Assembly: GCA_018894595.1 (NCBI GenBank)
Contig: JAHIPN010000120.1
Span: forward strand, 1-6,878
Length of the DNA: 6,878 nucleotides
Origin: a bacterium
GTDB lineage: Bacteria > Atribacterota > JS1 > SB-45 > 34-128
Direction: 5' to 3'
Below, one piece after another: positions 6,124-6,878 of the stretch (positions are counted from its first letter, which is position 1; the number at the start of each line of letters is the position of its first letter). The translations under genes were made by a program, and so were the position numbers. A model generated the notes under the pieces. The model had not been told where the DNA came from and did not search any database. It saw nothing but the letters and a program-made list of their open reading frames with translations.

Positions 6124-6192
6124 GTAGGGGGCGGATTTGTCCGCCCCGTGAAATAGATATATCATTTCGGGTTCGATAAATCGAACCCCTAC
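6124..6192. repeat. REPIN-like doublet 2: GTAG-hairpin-21 nt-hairpin-CTAC
   Basis: GTAG (6124-6127), then a perfect 8-bp stem GGGGCGGA/TCCGCCCC with loop TTTG (6128-6147). A 21-base AT-rich spacer leads to a perfect 8-bp stem GGGTTCGA/TCGAACCC with loop TAAA (6169-6188), then CTAC (6189-6192). Read from the minus strand the second half is GTAG, GGGTTCGA, TTTA, TCGAACCC, matching the first half in foot, stem length and loop. Three stem base pairs are changed on both sides (covariation). Same architecture as 5892-5944 but a different stem sequence. Confidence 0.75.
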
Positions 6193-6233
6193 ATTTTGTT
6201 AGCTTTGTGTTTTAAGTTTTACGCAATACGCCT

Positions 6234-6602
6234 TCATTTCTTTTCGCTTTTTTCTAATTCTGTAATGCGTTTATTAATAGCCTCAAGTTGTTCTTTTAAA
6301 GCTTTTGCTTCTTCGGCTAACATCTCCATCTCTTGTTTAGGCTCTGCTGCTGGTTGGTAAAATCCGCCACCATAGGGCATAGGAGAAGCTATGGGATAGG
6401 GATATGCCGGCCAAAATCCTCTGCCATAGCCTCTACCTCTACCGAATCCTCTGCCATAGCCTCTACCATAACCAAATCCTAAACCTAGTCTGCCTACATA
6501 AGGATTCATAAATCCTGGCACTGGGTAACCAGCACAGTACCCAGCTGCCCTTCCAGTCATAGGACCTAATCCTCTTGGTCCAGTTCCATCTCCTCTGGGC
6601 AT
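6234..6602 (-). CDS. DUF5320-type Gly/Arg-rich protein with C-terminal coiled coil
   Basis: A 122-aa protein. Residues 1-18 (MPRGDGTGPRGLGPMTGR) are the family signature. Residues 35-63 are a Gly/Arg/Tyr/Phe repeat region (GYGRGYGRGF units), and 64-87 is Pro/Tyr-rich. Residues 88-122 form a strongly predicted helix with heptad-like spacing (MEMLAEEAKALKEQLEAINKRITELE), probably a coiled coil for oligomerisation. A single Cys (C23) is present. The ATG at 6600-6602 is chosen because AGGAGGTG (6609-6616) ends 6 bases before it. An in-frame ATG 23 codons upstream would translate a Lys/Ile/Asn-rich extension straight across the Fur-box-like site and is unlikely. Function is unknown; relatives sit beside NifX/MinD genes. 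The Fur-type site just upstream suggests metal-responsive control. Confidence 0.88.
   Translation of the reverse strand: MPRGDGTGPRGLGPMTGRAAGYCAGYPVPGFMNPYVGRLGLGFGYGRGYGRGFGRGRGYGRGFWPAYPYPIASPMPYGGGFYQPAAEPKQEMEMLAEEAKALKEQLEAINKRITELEKSEKK
6415..6467 (-). repeat. 30-bp period tandem repeat inside the DUF5320-type gene
   Basis: A 23-bp block at 6415-6437 recurs exactly at 6445-6467. The 30-bp period equals ten codons and encodes repeated Gly-Tyr-Gly-Arg and Gly-Phe units. Such repeats can expand or contract by slippage without frameshift. Confidence 0.85.
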
Positions 6603-6608
6603 ATTTTT

Positions 6609-6616
6609 CACCTCCT
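6609..6616 (-). promoter_or_regulatory. Strong ribosome binding site fixing the DUF5320-type start
   Basis: AGGAGGTG on the minus strand with 6-base spacing to the ATG at 6600-6602. It sets the start at the conserved MPRGDGTGP rather than at the upstream in-frame ATG at 6669-6671. Confidence 0.85.
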
Positions 6617-6650
6617 CTCTATTTTGTTTCTTTTTCAAAAAATTCTTATT

Positions 6651-6669
6651 TATAATGATAATCATTTTC
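6651..6669. promoter_or_regulatory. Fur-box-like operator
   Basis: TATAATGATAATCATTTTC matches the classical 19-bp Fur consensus at 17 positions (mismatches at 1 and 17). It contains a perfect 13-bp palindrome, AATGAT-A-ATCATT (6654-6666). The overlapping 6650-6664 also matches the PerR consensus at 13 of 15. It lies 48 bp upstream of the DUF5320-type ATG, overlapping an AT-rich promoter-like stretch (TATAAA on the minus strand, 6649-6654). It is next to a Fur-family gene, which strengthens the call. Fur cannot be told from PerR here. Confidence 0.65.
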
Positions 6670-6694
6670 AATAATATATATTAAAAAAATTTAT

Positions 6695-6877
6695 TTATTT
6701 TTCTTTATCTGAACATTCATCACACAATCCATAAAATTGAATAGTGTGATTTTTAATTTCAAAATTATATTTTTTAGAAAGTTCCTTTTCTGTTTTTTTG
6801 ATTAGCTCTAACTCTTCATCTACAAAATCTGTATAATCGATTATCCGACCACATTTAGTGCATATTAGATGGTGATG
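6695..6877 (-). CDS. Fur/PerR-family metalloregulator, C-terminal part only
   Basis: 60 codons plus TAA; the N-terminal winged-helix DNA-binding domain lies beyond the right edge. The visible part is the dimerisation/metal-binding domain: HHHLICTKCGRIIDYTD at the start, then an acidic/Lys-rich helix (EEELIKKTEKELS-like), then IKNHTIQFYGLCDECSDKEK. HHHLICxxCG and the later FYGLCxxC are the family signatures: histidines for the regulatory metal and two CxxC pairs (here C6/C9 and C52/C55 of the visible part) for the structural zinc. These proteins repress iron, peroxide-stress or other metal genes. Fur, PerR and Zur cannot be separated without the N-terminus. Its stop is 92 bp before the DUF5320-type start, and the Fur-box-like site lies between. 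Confidence 0.92.
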   Translation of the reverse strand, partial: HHHLICTKCGRIIDYTDFVDEELELIKKTEKELSKKYNFEIKNHTIQFYGLCDECSDKEK

Positions 6878-6878
6878 A

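Larger units (their letters stand above)
5812..6233. other. Gene-free intergenic region rich in palindromic repeats
   Basis: About 420 bp between the DUF5320-type gene and the first nifX-like gene. I see no convincing coding sequence on either strand. It contains, left to right, an AT-rich nifX leader, a REPIN-like doublet (5892-5944), a GC-richer spacer, a TCATTG-ended palindromic element (6001-6087) and a second REPIN-like doublet (6124-6192). Its composition is visibly more GC-rich than the flanking leaders, which suggests inserted repeats. Any promoter for the nifX-like genes must lie here or further upstream; GATAAT near 5855-5860 on the minus strand is a weak -10 candidate without a good -35. 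Confidence 0.75.

Noticed and set aside
6128..6188. Intrinsic terminators formed by the GC-rich hairpins after the DUF5320-type gene
   Set aside because: Neither hairpin is followed by a T-tract on the minus strand, and the GTAG/CTAC feet fit a repeat element better.
5892..6192. CRISPR array
   Set aside because: The repeats are palindromic, unequal in sequence and spacing, and only two of each half occur; there are no regular spacers and no cas genes.
6603..6671. 23-residue N-terminal extension of the DUF5320-type protein
   Set aside because: It would be coded by the AT-rich leader and Fur-box-like site; the strong AGGAGGTG lies directly before the conserved MPRGDGTGP start.

Overview
This 6.9-kb window is AT-rich, and every gene in it lies on the minus strand, so transcription runs from high to low coordinates. 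Gene content points to a strictly anaerobic bacterium: ferredoxin-containing MinD/ParA-type ATPases, two NifX-like metal-cluster proteins, a CGGC-domain protein and two small GTGP/DUF5320-type proteins. This gene set is typical of anaerobe clusters related to the Desulfovibrio orange protein (ORP) locus. Base composition and gene style fit a Firmicute or an Atribacterota-like lineage, but the window alone cannot fix the taxon.

Right to left the layout is as follows. (1) 6695-6877 is the 3' end of a Fur/PerR-family metalloregulator, cut by the window edge. (2) 6651-6669 is a site matching 17 of 19 bases of the classical Fur box, just upstream of (3) a 122-aa Gly/Arg-rich DUF5320-type protein at 6234-6602. 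(4) 5812-6233 is a gene-free stretch of about 420 bp packed with palindromes. It holds two REPIN-like doublets (GTAG-hairpin-spacer-hairpin-CTAC) flanking an 87-bp TCATTG-ended palindromic element. (5) Next comes a tightly packed group of four genes with 18-31 bp gaps: two NifX-like proteins, a BrnQ-type branched-chain amino acid transporter and a beta-lactamase-fold serine hydrolase. A probable intrinsic terminator at 2502-2530 closes it. (6) A second group follows: CGGC-domain protein, a 70-aa GTGP/zinc-ribbon protein, and two MinD-like ATPases each carrying two [4Fe-4S] ferredoxin motifs. The last ATPase runs off the left edge.

Reading it together: the MinD-ferredoxin ATPases, NifX-like proteins, CGGC protein and GTGP proteins form a plausible metal-cluster assembly or carrier system. 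The neighbouring Fur-family gene and the Fur-box-like site suggest metal- or peroxide-responsive control of at least the DUF5320 gene. The transporter and serine hydrolase look like unrelated metabolic cargo sharing the nifX transcript. The physiological role of such clusters is poorly known, and the functional linkage here is inferred. The least ordinary parts are the nested palindromic repeats at 5892-6192 and the shared MPRGDGTGP start on two otherwise different proteins.
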